A stretch of 64,000 nucleotides of DNA from Macrolepiota albuminosa. Lineage: Eukaryota; Basidiomycota; Agaricomycetes; Agaricales; Agaricaceae. Location: positions 62,001-126,000 of the forward strand of contig JAMWFC010000034.1 in assembly GCA_027475525.1 (NCBI GenBank), read 5' to 3'. Shown here piece after piece: positions 32,887 to 44,219 of the stretch (positions are counted from its first letter, which is position 1; every line of letters starts with the position of its first letter). The position numbers and the translations under genes are program-made. The notes under the pieces were generated by a model. The model saw nothing but the letters and a program-made list of their open reading frames with translations, was not told the DNA's origin and made no database searches.

Positions 32887-34504
32887 CACTGGCTCAAAAA
32901 ACTGCCCTAATGTTTGGCCCTTTTGGAAAGATTCACATGGTGTGCAACAATTACATAAGCGAAAAATCGTAGAAAATCACATGACATACACCTACATCTT
33001 GGCTTTATAATGACATATAAATCATGTGATTTGGACAAGAACTCACTGATTAATAAATCAAACAAAATATTCAATTATTGGGGCAGTTTTTTGACCCACT
33101 CTAATTTACTCTAATTTTCATATCTAGTACTTGGTATGGCCTCCATTTGCCTTTATAACTGCCTTGATCCTTCTAGGCATGCTCTCTATGAGGCTTTGGC
33201 ATACCTCTGATGGTATTTCATTCCACTCCTTGACCACTCTCTCCCACAACTCATGCACTCCTTTAGGGGGTACCTCATACTCCAAAAGTTTGTGCTTGAT
33301 GTAAACCCAGAGATGTTCAATGGGATTGAGGTCAGGGGATTGGGCAGGCCAGGATATTACAATGATGTTGTTATCAGAAAACCAGGTTGTTGCCTGTTTG
33401 GAGGTGTGTTTTGGATCATTGTCCTGCTGAAAATATCATTCTTTCTCCTCCATTTCCAACTTTTCAAAGCTTTCCACCACTCCCTCATCCAAAATCCCAC
33501 AATACTGTACAGCATCCATCTTCTCCTGAACTTCTATGAGCTTCCCTACTCCATTCCAATCCATGCAGCCCCCATACCATTAAATTGTTTCCTCCTCTAT
33601 GCTTGACAGTTGGTGTAGTGGTGTGGTCAGATAGTGGTTCTCCTGGAATTTTCCACACATATACCTTCCCATCTGATCCAGTCTGATTAATCTTTGTCTC
33701 ATCACTCCACAAAACCCTTTTCCAATCCTCCACTGTCTAGTTTTCATGATACTGAACAAATTTGAGCCGGTTTGCATGATGAGCAGCCTTGAGCATAGAA
33801 ACTTTCTTCTTTGTTGCTGAGCAAAAGCCTGCCTCCTTCAATGCATTTCTGACTGTCTGAGGATTGACAGGACTAGAGATGACAGAATTAATGAACTGTG
33901 TAGCTTGAACAGCATTATTCAGCTTCCCAGTAATAATTTGACAAATAATAGACTGTTTGTCATGTGCTGTAAGCTTGGAAGGATGACCTTTAGGATGATT
34001 CTCTTTGTTGCTCTCCAGCTCTTTGCTGATCCTCCTCACAGTGCCCTTTCTCAGGCCAGTTTTTGCTTGGATTTGACACTGAGAATACCCCTCATTGAAG
34101 AGAGAAGCAACAGAAGAGCAATTGGCAGCAGAAACAGGTTGTATGATGGTGGTAGAGTGTCAAGAAGATAATTGATTGAAGTTGAACATGTCAAATTAGT
34201 ACAAACAAGGTCACATGACATTGTTTATACTTCTCACAAGGTGTTTCCATCTTCTACTGCTGAAAAGTATTGAGAAAATATGAAAATTAAAGTGAGTCAA
34301 AAAACTGCCCCAATGATTGAATATTTTGTTTGATTTATTAATCAGTGAGTTCTTATTCAAATCACATGATTTATATGTCATTATGAAGCCAAGATACAGT
34401 TGTATGTCATGTGAATTTCTACGATTTTTAGCTTATGTAATTGTTGCACACCATGTGAATTTTTCCAAAAAGGCCAAACATTGGGGCAGTTTTTTGAGCC
34501 AATG
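32887..34504 (-). mobile_element. Tc1/mariner-type DNA transposon inserted in copia integrase
   Basis: Outer ends are CACTGGCTCAAAAAACTGCCC (32887) and its complement (GGGGCAGTTTTTTGAGCCAATG, ending 34504), each next to a TA (32885-32886 and 34505-34506), the Tc1 target duplication. The arms are about 210-240 bp, nearly the same in inverted order, and each arm ends on the inside in a second inverted copy of the GGGGCAGTTTTTTGAC motif (about 33083 and 34300). A transposase pseudogene occupies the minus strand between the arms. Confidence 0.9.
33124..34157 (-). pseudogene. Tc1/mariner DD34E transposase
   Basis: Read on the minus strand. N-terminal helix-turn-helix part: GYSQCQIQAKTGLRKGTVRR and KLTAHDKQSIICQIITGKLN. 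Catalytic core: RVLWSDETKINQTGSDGK (first Asp), FQQDNDPKHTSKQATTWF (second Asp) and SPDLNPIEHLWVYIKHKL (Glu), with 34 residues between the second Asp and the Glu, as in the Tc1 group. Stop codons after FVQYHEN (TAG) and in EEKE-YFQQD (TGA) disable it; otherwise the frame runs to HTKY and TAG at 33124. It would cut and paste the element at TA sites. Confidence 0.9.
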
Positions 34505-35275
34505 TATAACAAAGACTATGACAATGGGCAAATATGAAGATTGTATCATGGATAAACATAAATGGCAACTATTCAATGCCATTGTTGAATCCAAATGCCA
34601 GCTATACAAATGTGTTGCATTTGACATATGGAGACCAGCACACATACCAACCATTGGTGGGAAATCACTCATGCTTGTAGCAGTAGATCAAGGTGGAGCT
34701 GAGTGCAATGCATGGTACCTCTCACATAAGACAAAAGAAGTGACCATAGAGTGCCTAGAAACATTTGATAAATGCATGGAAAACCAGACTCAATATAGGA
34801 TTAAGCAGATAAGGACTGATGGCAGAACAGAGTTCAAAAATGACCTTTGAAACTCATATTGTGGAAAGCAAGGAATAATACATAAAACAACCCCTCCACA
34901 TTCATTGGTAGCAAATGGTGTTGTTGAAAGAAGGAACTGAATGATACTTGATCTAGCACACAGTATGTTGAGTGACTCCAAATTACCTGCTCATTATTGG
35001 GAGAAAGTGACATTGACAGCTATCTACATACTCAACATGATACCAAGCTCAAGATACCCTGACAGAACTCTGTTTGAGATCAGGACCGGCAACAAACTAG
35101 ACATGTCATACTTACACCCATTTAGTTGTGTAGCATACACAAAAGTGCCAAGATTGGAAAACAGAAATAAGCTAGAACCACAATTAGTTAAGACAGTTCT
35201 TATCAGGTACTTTGGAGCAGGAGACTATAAGTTACTTGAGCATTTTACTAGATATATATTTCAATTCTGAGATGT
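34505..35275 (+). pseudogene. copia integrase core (right of the Tc1 insertion)
   Basis: Continues the frame left at 32884: removing the Tc1 element and one TA gives VDGL-DITKTM with no shift. Core pieces: CVAFDIWRPAHIPTIGGKSL and LMLVAVDQG (metal-binding Asp), IRTDGRTEFKNDL (second Asp), PPHSLVANGVVERRN (catalytic Glu), then KLPAHYWEKVTLTAIYILNM and the GAG-type C-terminal FSCVAYTKVP / VLIRYFGAGDYKL. Stops after KNDL, after ERRN and near 35268. Confidence 0.85.
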
Positions 35276-35857
35276 CATCTTCAAGGAAAGGAGTGCTAAT
35301 TGGACAATGCAAGATGAATGCCAGAATAAACAAGTAGACCTGATGAATATTTTGGAGTTAACACTTGATGCCATGCCAACTAGTAATAAAATTGGAGATA
35401 CTGAAAATAGAAATAATACAGCCAACTCTGACCAACCAGTGATTGCAACCCAGACCAGAGGTTATGCACAACCAATGGAACCAAGGAGATTGACATGCAT
35501 TGCTGCTAGAGCAGCAGTCAACTCTGAAGGAAGTAGTAGCAAGGCATCAGAAGAGAACTCATACAATCCAGAGAGCAAGGAGGAGACATTCAGAGCAATA
35601 CCAGATGCACTGTTGACTATCATGACAGACACAGATGAGACATGGGTACCTAAGTCATACTCAGAGGCAATGAAGTGACCAGACCTATGGCAAGGTCCTA
35701 TAGATGAGAAGATGCAATGCATGCACAATTGGAAAGTCTGATGACTAATTGAATGCCCTACAGGAGTGAGGACAATGAAGAATAGATGAATGTTTGTGCT
35801 TAAATATGATGCAACTGGAAAAAAATGCCAGATGCAAGGCCTAACTTGTAGCAAAAG
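35276..35857 (+). pseudogene. copia pol linker and start of reverse transcriptase
   Basis: Linker with acidic, Ser-rich sequence, then WVPKSYSEAMK, LWQGPIDEKMQCM and MFVLKYDATGK, the opening fingers of copia reverse transcriptase. The frame breaks at the A7 run near 35818-35824, and homology is lost at about 35858, after a readable LVAK. Confidence 0.75.
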
Positions 35858-36600
35858 AGCACTACTGTATTTTTGAAATAAGCCCATTTGTGGTGCTACC
35901 AATTAGTGCCTTTTTTTGTGGTTACAGTTACAGCAACTTGCCAACAATGACCAGCATGCATGAATGATGGTGACCAATGGCGTTATAGCCCATTGGCCAT
36001 GGAGACTCTAAACTGACTTAGAATTGTATGAGTCTGCTCACTTTTTAGTGTAATTCTGATTGGCCAGGCCTCTCCAGGGTATGGTTAGAAAATTCTTGAC
36101 AGATGCCATGAGCTCTAATGTTGGCACTAAATATTGTATCAATTTCTGATAGATTAAAATGTTGGGTTAGAATATATTCTGTTCTATTATTATTGGTTCT
36201 TTAGACTTCTAATTGAAGTGCCTCATCAAATGGCAGCGTAACACTAACCCCTTTTTGAAATTGATTGGGGCTTGGTCAGAATTACCTCTCTGCTGTCATG
36301 CTAGCCCTATGAGTCCTGGACCTCCTAAATTCTTAAAGTCAATGGATAGTGTGTGCTGAAGGACTATTAGTGGTGGTTGAGACTGATGAGTAAAACCTGT
36401 AGCAGAGCGCCAAGGCCAGAGGTGTTCTGTGCCCAAAAAGATTGTTAGATTCTCCAGTCTATCAAGTGTCGGTAGGCCTATAGTGCCCCTTGATGCACTC
36501 AGCCTGAGTAGAAGCCTATCACTAAAGGGTATGAAATATGACTGAGTGACATATTTAAGGCTGACATCAATACAGGCACATAAGTTCAGAGAAGTATGGA
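35858..36600. other. Unrelated insertion or replacement inside copia reverse transcriptase
   Basis: About 745 bp with no reading frame and no resemblance to pol, lying where palm motifs A and B of the reverse transcriptase should be. I could not find terminal repeats or a clear target duplication, so it may be an old non-autonomous insertion or a deletion filled by other repeat DNA. Confidence 0.55.
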
Positions 36601-37745
36601 CAAAACAGAAAATGAGAAGGACCTGGTGTCATTACTGGACAAAGCTATCTATGGTACCATGGACGGAGCTAATAACTGGTAGCATACACTTGACAAAAAT
36701 ATGAAGCATCTAGGTTACACTTGATCTGAGGCTGATCAATTGGTACAATCACAGAACAGAGATGGTGAGATAACAATTACAAGCACATATACTGATGACA
36801 CTTTGGGGATGTCCTTGTCAAAAGAGGAAGTGATATGAGCAAGGAAGAAGTTGAGAGAGAGATATGAAATCAAAGACTTGGGCAAAATCATGTTCATGCT
36901 TGGGATCTGAGTAATGCAAGACAGGGCATCATGAGTAATCATATTGGACCAGGAAAAATACCTAAAACACACCCTAGACAAGTACATAATGACTGAATGT
37001 ACCTCAAAGTACACACCATTACCACCAGAATTAGTGCTCAGTTGATTTCAATCACTGAGTACTGATGAGGAATGACACTGTTGCACATGAACAATAAACC
37101 ATATAAGGAGGTGCTAGGAGTCATTGATGTATGCCCAAGTAGGCACTCAACCAAATATAGTGTACATGATCACATCTCTCAGTCAATCTATGTCCAACCC
37201 TGGAAAGCAACACTGGCTTGCATTACAACATGTGATGCAGTATATCAAAGCCACAATACATTACAAGATATGATATGGTGGACCAAACTACCAGGATTAT
37301 GTGCCATGGGGATACTATGACTCTGACTTTGCAGCTGACATAGACACATGAAAATTGATATCAGGAGGAGTGTACATCCAGGCAGAGGGACCTACAAGCT
37401 AGAGTTCAAAGTTCCAGAGTATGGTAACAACATCAACCATGGAGGCTGAATATATCACATTAGAGAAGGCCGCCAAACAAATCAAATCGATGTACTCAGC
37501 TCTATCTGTGGCCATTCCCAAACCAGCAGAACTGAAAGGTGACAACAACAGATCCATAGCAATTGCAGAAAACAAACAAAATCATAATTGAGTCAAACAT
37601 ATTGACATTCAGCACCACTTTATCAGACATTGTATTGAAGAAGGGGACATATCAATTGCATATGTACCAAGTGCCAATAACCTAGCAGACTTGTTTACTA
37701 AACCCCTACCTCAGGTACAACATGCTAAGTTTTGTGCAGCATTAT
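36601..37745 (+). pseudogene. copia reverse transcriptase (C-terminal half) and RNase H
   Basis: DKAIYGTMDGANNW, then TSTYTDDTLGMSLSKEE (active-site YTDD in place of the usual YVDD), YEIKDLGKIMFMLGI and LDQEKYLKHTLDKYIMTECT. RNase H pieces: GPNYQDYVPWGYYDSDFAAD, STMEAEYITLEKAAKQIK, HIDIQHHFIRHCIEEGDISI and YVPSANNLADLFTKPLPQVQ, the standard copia ending. There are more than ten in-frame stops, mostly TGA, where Arg or Trp codons are expected. Confidence 0.85.
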
Positions 37746-37768
37746 AACTATTTGAATATTGACACTAT

Positions 37769-37781
37769 GAGTCTGGGGGAG
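37769..37781 (+). promoter_or_regulatory. copia polypurine tract
   Basis: GAGTCTGGGGGAG lies directly before the TATTGAGG start of the 3' LTR, as expected for the plus-strand primer. Confidence 0.75.
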
Positions 37782-37999
37782 TATTGAGGATAGAATTGTG
37801 AGCACATCATGGACATGTGATTAATGTAGATATTGGGGAAATGGATCATGCATATACCTCAGTCATTGTTACATCAACTGAGGTATGTTAACTAGTTATA
37901 TTCCAATAGTGTGATACACTGACAGTATACCATAGTCTGTATCAAACAGGTATAGATAGAATACAGTCGTTGTTACACTGACTGAGTCTGTATCAAACA
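37782..37999 (+). mobile_element. 3' LTR of the Ty1/copia element with extra tail
   Basis: 37782-37948 matches the 5' LTR (31156-31322). A further 51 bp to 37999 repeats parts of the LTR (TTGTTACACTGACTGAG, GTCTGTATCAAACA), as if a second LTR end were fused on. TATAT follows. Confidence 0.8.
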
Positions 38000-38034
38000 T
38001 ATATGTAAAGCTCCTATATATCAACTCAAGAACA

Positions 38035-38125
38035 ACAACTAAATTATGTGATTTGGATTAGAATTGGCCATACAATAAATCAAACAAATATTCAGTTATT
38101 GGAACAGTTTTTTGACCTTCTATGA
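38035..38125. repeat. Stray arm fragment of the Tc1/mariner family
   Basis: About 90 bp ('attatgtgatttgga...ataaatcaaacaaat...ggaacagttttttgacc') like the inner part of the arms at 33015-33105. There is no transposase beside it, so it is either a short non-autonomous copy or a deletion remnant. Confidence 0.7.
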
Positions 38126-39816
38126 TTTTAGCAAAAAGCTTTGTGTAATCAACTAAATTGATAGTTGAAATCCTGTACATACATTAAACAAAGTTTCTGA
38201 CATTGTTCACATCTGTGCAAAGTGTTGAAATGAAGTTCAACCATCTTTCCTTCACTCTGCTACTTTATAAAGCCCATATTTTGTGCTTAGTGCTCTACAG
38301 TCATTTTTTTGTGAAAGAAGGATAAAGTGTGCATTGAATTCAGTCTAAAACTAGTCTAAGAAGGTTTTCTGTTGGGAGGATCAAGAATGAGGCAGATTTA
38401 GACAAGGAAAACAGCAAAAATAATCATCATTCTAAGCTCTCCTCTTTTGACAAGTTGTCAATTATTTTGCCAATCACTATTAAAAAGCTGTAAAGGCCAC
38501 CCATTTAGACGATGAAGAAGGATTGATGGCACTGGAAGGCAGAGAAATGATGATGACAAACATGTTGATTACAGCAATGATGAGCATGCAAAAGGAACAT
38601 GAGGAGTGATGGCAGTTATGAGATTATCCATAAATATGCCAATAGCTAGTAACTGAGTGATGCAAGCTAATTATCCAGCCTAACTAGCCAGGGATGATGT
38701 AAGGGTCAGGTGAGAATAAAGTCTTGATTAAGGCTGTATTTAAGACTTAACCTAACCCTTCATTAAAAATCAGATGTTACTAACCCCTTATAATCCAACA
38801 CTGGTTATTCATCAACTCTGATATCTACCTCCCTCTTCTAAGGAAAAAATCAATCAGTAAACCCTGTCTGTCTGTGATTATCTCTCTTTGGAGCTCTCTC
38901 TTATGTGTTTTAGGTATGCTTTGCAGTGCATGGTGTAGTCTGTTGGAATATACTGTGATAGGGAGTATAAGTACAATAAAGATTGCCTGTGATAGACAGT
39001 AGGTAAAATGCCTATATATGTAATCGTGTTAGTGTGTTGGAGTGTGACAAGTGCGGAATACAGTGCACACAACAAAGAGAGCCACAGGGCCAAAGAGTTT
39101 GCTTTATCCTATTTTGCATATATACTGCCCCTCCCAGACTATGAGTATATGAGTACCCTCAGTCAGGTTTATCCTAGACTTACACTTACATGTTTATATG
39201 CAATTCAGTCACGTTTACACGTCTCTGAGGATTTAGTACTAGGTGTTGGTCACACCTGGTAAGGTTATCTACTGTTCTAGTTCCAATATAGTGTACGTAT
39301 GTTCTAAATTGTGTATAATCCTCATTGGTTCAAGGTGTAATTGACGGAGGGTGCGCTATCTCGAATGTCTGTATATATGTATGAGAAGTAACAATGGATG
39401 TCAAGGCCGAGTCAGGGATATGACAAACTGATCGCGGGAAATAACAGACAATTGCGTTGAGAGGTTGACGGTTTCGGCATTGAGACTATTTTTCTCGGTT
39501 TATCAGCTTATCTATTTCGACCTTAACCAAAAGAAATCCAGTCTGCGGGGATCAACAGGCGGTTAGACAGGATCCACTGATCAACCGTAACAACGTGTAA
39601 AACTCGCCTCAAATGAGGGGAATAATTGAGCGCAAGTTCACCTTTTTTATGGAGGGAAGGAACGAGCCGCATGTTTTGAATCCATCAGTTCTTGGTATCA
39701 CCAAGGACCAATGACTCATGGTAAGCCATTGGTCGTCGGCTATCTTTCGAAGACATGTATCCACAAGTCATCAAAATTCATATAAATGTATGGTTGTATA
39801 CATTACATTCTACTCT
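38126..39816. other. AT-rich repeat DNA, then promoter-free 3' flank of the MFS gene
   Basis: No gene supported. The frames at 38878-39262 are short and featureless. Composition becomes mixed from about 39400, toward the 3' end of the convergent MFS gene. Confidence 0.45.
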
Positions 39817-42390
39817 CTACATTGCAGCCTGACCTGCTGTCTGTATTGCATAGAATAACTTGAGTACAGAAGACTACTATAAATGCCGCCACTACACACC
39901 TCGATAGGAAGGAACACCATTATGACGGCGGCAACCAGAAACAATGATGCAGCGACGAAGATGGACCTAAAGATAGGATTATAAGAAAGGTGAGACAACT
40001 GAGATATCAAAACACACGGCTGAGATATTGTTAAAGACGTACTTATTGGGTGAGGATCCAGGGGCAGCGGCACCAGAGGGGGTCGTGGTGACAATTTTGA
40101 TGATAGGGGCGAGAAGACCTGTGACTCTGTTCAAGCTACTTGCAAGGGCGTCGCCGGTCCCACGGTGAGGTGCAGGGAAGACCTAAAAGCCGTAGGTCAG
40201 TCAATCTTTGGTAGTCCGTCAAGGCGTTGTGCGAGTTGGGTGCAAACCTCTGGTGTGTATGCATAGAGGACCCCATACATCTACGCAAACTGTGAGTCAA
40301 AGCCGTAACGGGTAGATCAAAGACTTACAGCATTTCTGGGAGATTAGATTTACGTCAGTAATGAAATCGGGATTCAGGCCGATGATGGACTTCACTGTGT
40401 GACACCCGACGCACATGACCATCCGAGGACAGCGTTGTCAGTCTTGCTCGTGGTGAAAAGGAAAAGAAAGACCCCGGTAAGTCCAGTCGATACTGCCATT
40501 GTCAACTTCCTCCCGCCAAGTGACCACCTGCTTTTCGAGCCACGGGTCCAGTCTACGATAAGGCAGGCGAGGAAAGATCCAGGTATCCCCATGATCGAGA
40601 TAATGGCGTAGTTGCGATAGGTCGTGTTGATGCTTCCTGCACCTGCAGAGCTAGTAACGTGCTGCTCGAGATACAGGGGTAGGAAACCGTTGAAGAGAGG
40701 ATACGCGAGTCCAATGAGTCCTATCGTTTTTGATTAATGAATCAAGCTGGTGTTCAAGGAGGGATATCATACCCCAGCAGAGGATGATCAGTGTGCTGTT
40801 AATTGCAAGCCTGCGGCCGGAGAACAAGGGTCTGATATGCGATCTACAACCAGGACAGGTCGGGTCAAAAAAAAGAAACGGTCTTGCCAGTCGAGAATCT
40901 TACAGAGAAATGGTCGAAAACGCACGCTTCGCCACCTCTAGAGGTGATTTGGGAACATATCCAGCAACATCCTCGATAGCCGAGAACTTTTCCAACGTCA
41001 GGCTGATGGTCTTGCCGTTCCGTTTTGCGATGTGTTCAAGAACCTTTCGAGACCTTGAGCACAAATGAAGACAGTTGCTCAGAAGAGGCCTTACGGCAAT
41101 GGCTTCTTGATCTCGGCCCTTGGCCACAAGATACTTCGGTGATTCTTGCAGATCGAAGACGACGAAGCGCATAATGAACATGAGAAAAGTGATGCAGCCA
41201 CTTAAAAGAAGGTATTACTGATACGTCTGAATTTGGAAGGGTGAGTACTCACAAGGTGTAACTGTGCAGGTGATAAGTACCGCATTGCGATCAGTAAACG
41301 TCATTCCCTTCAAAATGTGCACCATACTAGCTGTATCTCCAACCCATGTTGTCACTCTTCAAACATACTGTAGCCGTCGCTTCACAGGAATAATTACCAA
41401 TGAAAACCCACGCAATCAACGATGCGATGAATTGGCCAATAGCCCACCATACAGAAAGAAGAGTCAGTGTCCACTGGGAAAATCAGATGTAGAGTCAATT
41501 GGAAAATTCAGACTCTACTGACTTGGTATTTTTGAGGGACATGTTCGAGGTAAAGAGCACCTGTCAAGTCATCATGAACAAATGCCGGACTGCGACAAGG
41601 ACCGATAATACTACCATCTACAGGCAAACTAATAAAACTAAAATTAAAAACTAAATGATAAAAGATATGAATGACATACTTGCCACCGAGTCCGAAACCG
41701 AGGCACGCTTCCAAGGATGCAAAGGCGACGAAATTAGGGGCGCCACCTGCTGCAATCCCAAACACACCAGCCAGGAAAAGTGTAATCTGAGGATATTTCA
41801 GGCTTAAACAAAAAAAAAAACAACGAATATGTCCGACATTAAAAGACAGCTTTCTTCCTATCAGATCTGCCATAACACCCCACGTCATCGCGCCAAGAAT
41901 CAACCCAACATAGAGCGCAAACGTTGCATATTCCACACGTGAGGGATGCAGCTCCTGCTGCACCTGTCCTAATACAGTTGCGACACCCTGAAGCCAGATA
42001 TCTAATAGAGGTTTCGCGATGTGAAACCCTCAAGGCCGACGCGTGCATCAGACTGTTGTACTCACTGTCTGCCATCCACCCGAACCCAGTCAAAACAAAA
42101 AGCTGCCACTGATACCTCCCATATCCAATCCTTTGTGACAACAAGACAGTACGTCAGCAGCTGGCGGTAGTCGGTGAGGACGAAGTCCATCTTACTCTTC
42201 CTGCATGCATTTGTTAACTGTGGATAAGACAGATTAGTATGGTGATTCTCATTCACACAGAATGTAACAAACTAAGACGACATTTAAGGCCATATGCATG
42301 GCTATAGCCTTCATGCAAGTAGCATGACTCAGCTGTCTGGGATTCTATGCCTGCGACGGTCTCCTCGGGTTCAAATTCCTGAGGTTTCAT
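39817..42390 (-). CDS. Major facilitator superfamily transporter (sugar/phosphate-type)
   Basis: Start ATG at 42390 (MKPQEFEPEETVAGIESQTA); stop TAG at 39817. At least ten short introns, all GT..AG by eye. Pieces in order: INKCMQEEIGYGRYQWQLFV; HPSRVEYATFALYVGLILGA with MFS motif A (WGVMADLIGRKLS); ITLFLAGVFGIAAGGAPNFV; GNLPVDGALYLEHVPQKYQ (two introns inside); WTLTLLSVWWAIGQFIASLI; FVVFDLQESPKYLVAKGRDQ; VLEHIAKRNGKTISLTLEKF; MGIPGSFLACLIVDWTRGSK; WSLGGRKLTMAVSTGLTGVF; GWSCASGVTQ; FVAASLFLVAAVIMVFLPIE; last exon GQAAM. This is a twelve-span transporter with a long central loop, like fungal MFS members annotated as sugar or SVOP-like carriers; the substrate is unknown. All joins that I tested keep the frame, so it seems functional. 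Confidence 0.85.
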
Positions 42391-43193
42391 TGAGATGGGT
42401 GCAGGTCAAGAGATAGTCGTATGGATGGAGGAGCTCAACGATTCGGACCTTTAGCCCCCGGGTATGCATTTTCTGGATGGGAGGGTTAAGTACTTGTGGG
42501 GGTACATAATAAGCGAGGAAGGGACGATCTGTCCATCAAGCACCGGGTCACCGGGTTTTAAATCACGCCTTGCATCCCACTGGTTGAACAAATATGTCCA
42601 GACGAACTACACGGCATGTCCCGAGATCTTTATCTATGGAAGGCAGGCATTTCCGAGACATTACACGGATCCAAAGATAAGGTAGGGGACGCGAGGTACC
42701 CGCACCCCCTTACATAAGCTTGAACGGGTGTTGGACAACGAGCTCAAATTCTTCAACCACACGTCGAATAGCAGATAAATTGGTCCTAGAAAACATTGTG
42801 TTGAGGGTTTGGCGGAATTCGTAGCTTTCAATTTTTAAAATATGAGCTACAAAATTCGTGCCGAAGGCACGAATCGTAGCTTGTCTCTATATAATGCGAC
42901 AACCGTTTCGTGGGAACTATCTGATTAGTAAGGCTGACCAAGGCTGACCAAGAACCTTCCTTTTAGGGTAACGACTGCTCATTTTTCGTACTTGGAGTCT
43001 CAATTTTTGTACTTAGAGTATAAAAAATAAAATATATATATTGTAAACTTCAATATTAATATAAATACTATATTTGGACATTTTTGGAATGTGTCCGGAT
43101 GAGAAAAGGCCAAACACGATTGAGTGGACACCAGTTTTCACACCTTGCATGTTCTTTGACCACACATGACCAAACAAACTCAAAATTCACCGT
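42391..43193. other. 5' flank of the MFS gene and repeat DNA
   Basis: Holds the promoter region of the minus-strand MFS gene, an unassigned plus-strand frame (42464-42685, with SHWLNKYVQTNYTACPEIFI) and a hairpin near 42865. AT content rises sharply after about 43010. Confidence 0.4.
42859..42879. repeat. Perfect 9-bp-arm hairpin
   Basis: ATTCGTGCC-GAA-GGCACGAAT, a perfect 9-bp stem with a 3-base loop, about 50 bp into a TE-like stretch. A hairpin of similar shape lies at the right end of the window (about 63950). Confidence 0.8.
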
Positions 43194-44056
43194 CACTGCT
43201 GACAGCAGAAGCTGTTTCCTTTGGAAAGAAACATGTTATGCAACTTCCATGACATGTTTCCTTGGGAAATACATAAGCATTTTCTCAGTGTAAAAGTTAA
43301 GAAAAACTTCACCTATTTTCTGACTGTTTCCTATTATAAAATCACATCTTTTTACCATCTTTTTGCCAGTGTAAACACACTGGAAATGTTTATAATTGTT
43401 CTTTCTATGTTGCTCAAAGATATAGAAATCATATTTCTCATAGAACTAGGCTTGGAAGAATTTAATCTCTTTCTTTGAATTTTTCTCTTGGATACTTTTA
43501 TTCTTTTTCTTAGTCAAATACAACAAGAAAGTTATAACATATATCTAATAGCAATATGTGAGAAAGGAATTGACTCAATGGCAACACAAATAGAGAGACA
43601 ATGTTTCCATGACATTTTACCTTTGAAAAATGAAATGTATTTCTTTCTCACATATTGCCTTAAGAAAAAGAATAAAAGTATCCAAGAGAAAAATTCAAAG
43701 AAAGAGATTAAATTCTTCCAAGCCTAGTTCTATGAGAAATATGATTTCTTAAAAGTATCCAAGAGAAAAATTCAAAGAAAGAGATTAAATTCTTCCAAGC
43801 CTAGTTCTATGAGAAATATGATTTCTGTATCTTTGGGCAACATAGAAAGAACATTTCCAGTGTATTTACACTGGCAAAAAGATGGTAAAAAGATGTTATT
43901 TTATGATAGGAAACATTTGAGAAATAGGTAAAGTTTTTTTAAACTTTTATACTGAGAAAATGCTTACATATTTTTCAAGGAAACATGTCATGGAAGTTGC
44001 ATAACATGTTTCTTTTTTAATTTTTCCAAAAAAAACAGCTTCTGCTGCCAGCAGTG
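43194..44056. mobile_element. CACTG-ended foldback element, copy 2 (CACTA-like MITE)
   Basis: Begins CACTGCTGACAGCAGAAGC and ends as its complement (GCTTCTGCTGCCAGCAGTG). The arms, about 390 bp each, are inverted copies of each other ('aacatgttatgcaacttcca', 'ctttttgccagtgtaa', 'ggcttggaagaatttaatc'). It is flanked by CGT (43191-43193) and CGT (44057-44059), a 3-bp target duplication of the kind made by CACTA/CMC transposons. No transposase. The middle contains a 77-bp tandem duplication (43673-43826). Confidence 0.85.
43673..43826. repeat. Exact 77-bp tandem duplication (no. 8)
   Basis: Bases 43673-43749 equal 43750-43826. The opposite arm of the foldback element has this sequence once. Confidence 0.95.
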
Positions 44057-44058
44057 CG

Positions 44059-44212
44059 TTGTAGTGAGAAGACACTACAAACAAAGTAAGTGTCAATTTG
44101 TTGATTGATTGATCAATGTTTACAAATGTTGAATTTTGTAGTGAGAAGACACTACAAACAAAGTAAGTGTCAATTTGTTGATTGATTGATCAATGTTTAC
44201 AAATGTTGAATT
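44059..44212. repeat. Exact 77-bp tandem duplication (no. 9)
   Basis: Bases 44059-44135 equal 44136-44212, directly beside the foldback element's right end. Confidence 0.95.
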
Positions 44213-44219
44213 CAGCTTT

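Larger units (their letters stand above)
31156..37999 (+). mobile_element. Ty1/copia retrotransposon, decayed, with nested insertions
   Basis: Bounded by two 167-bp LTR copies; the right end has an extra partial LTR tail to 37999. Domain order Gag - protease - integrase - reverse transcriptase - RNase H is the copia order. A Tc1/mariner element (32887-34504) sits in the integrase region, and about 745 bp of unrelated sequence (about 35858-36600) replaces the first half of the reverse transcriptase. Many in-frame stops. Flanking TATAT on both sides is a probable 5-bp target duplication, although AT-rich sequence makes it weak evidence. Confidence 0.85.
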
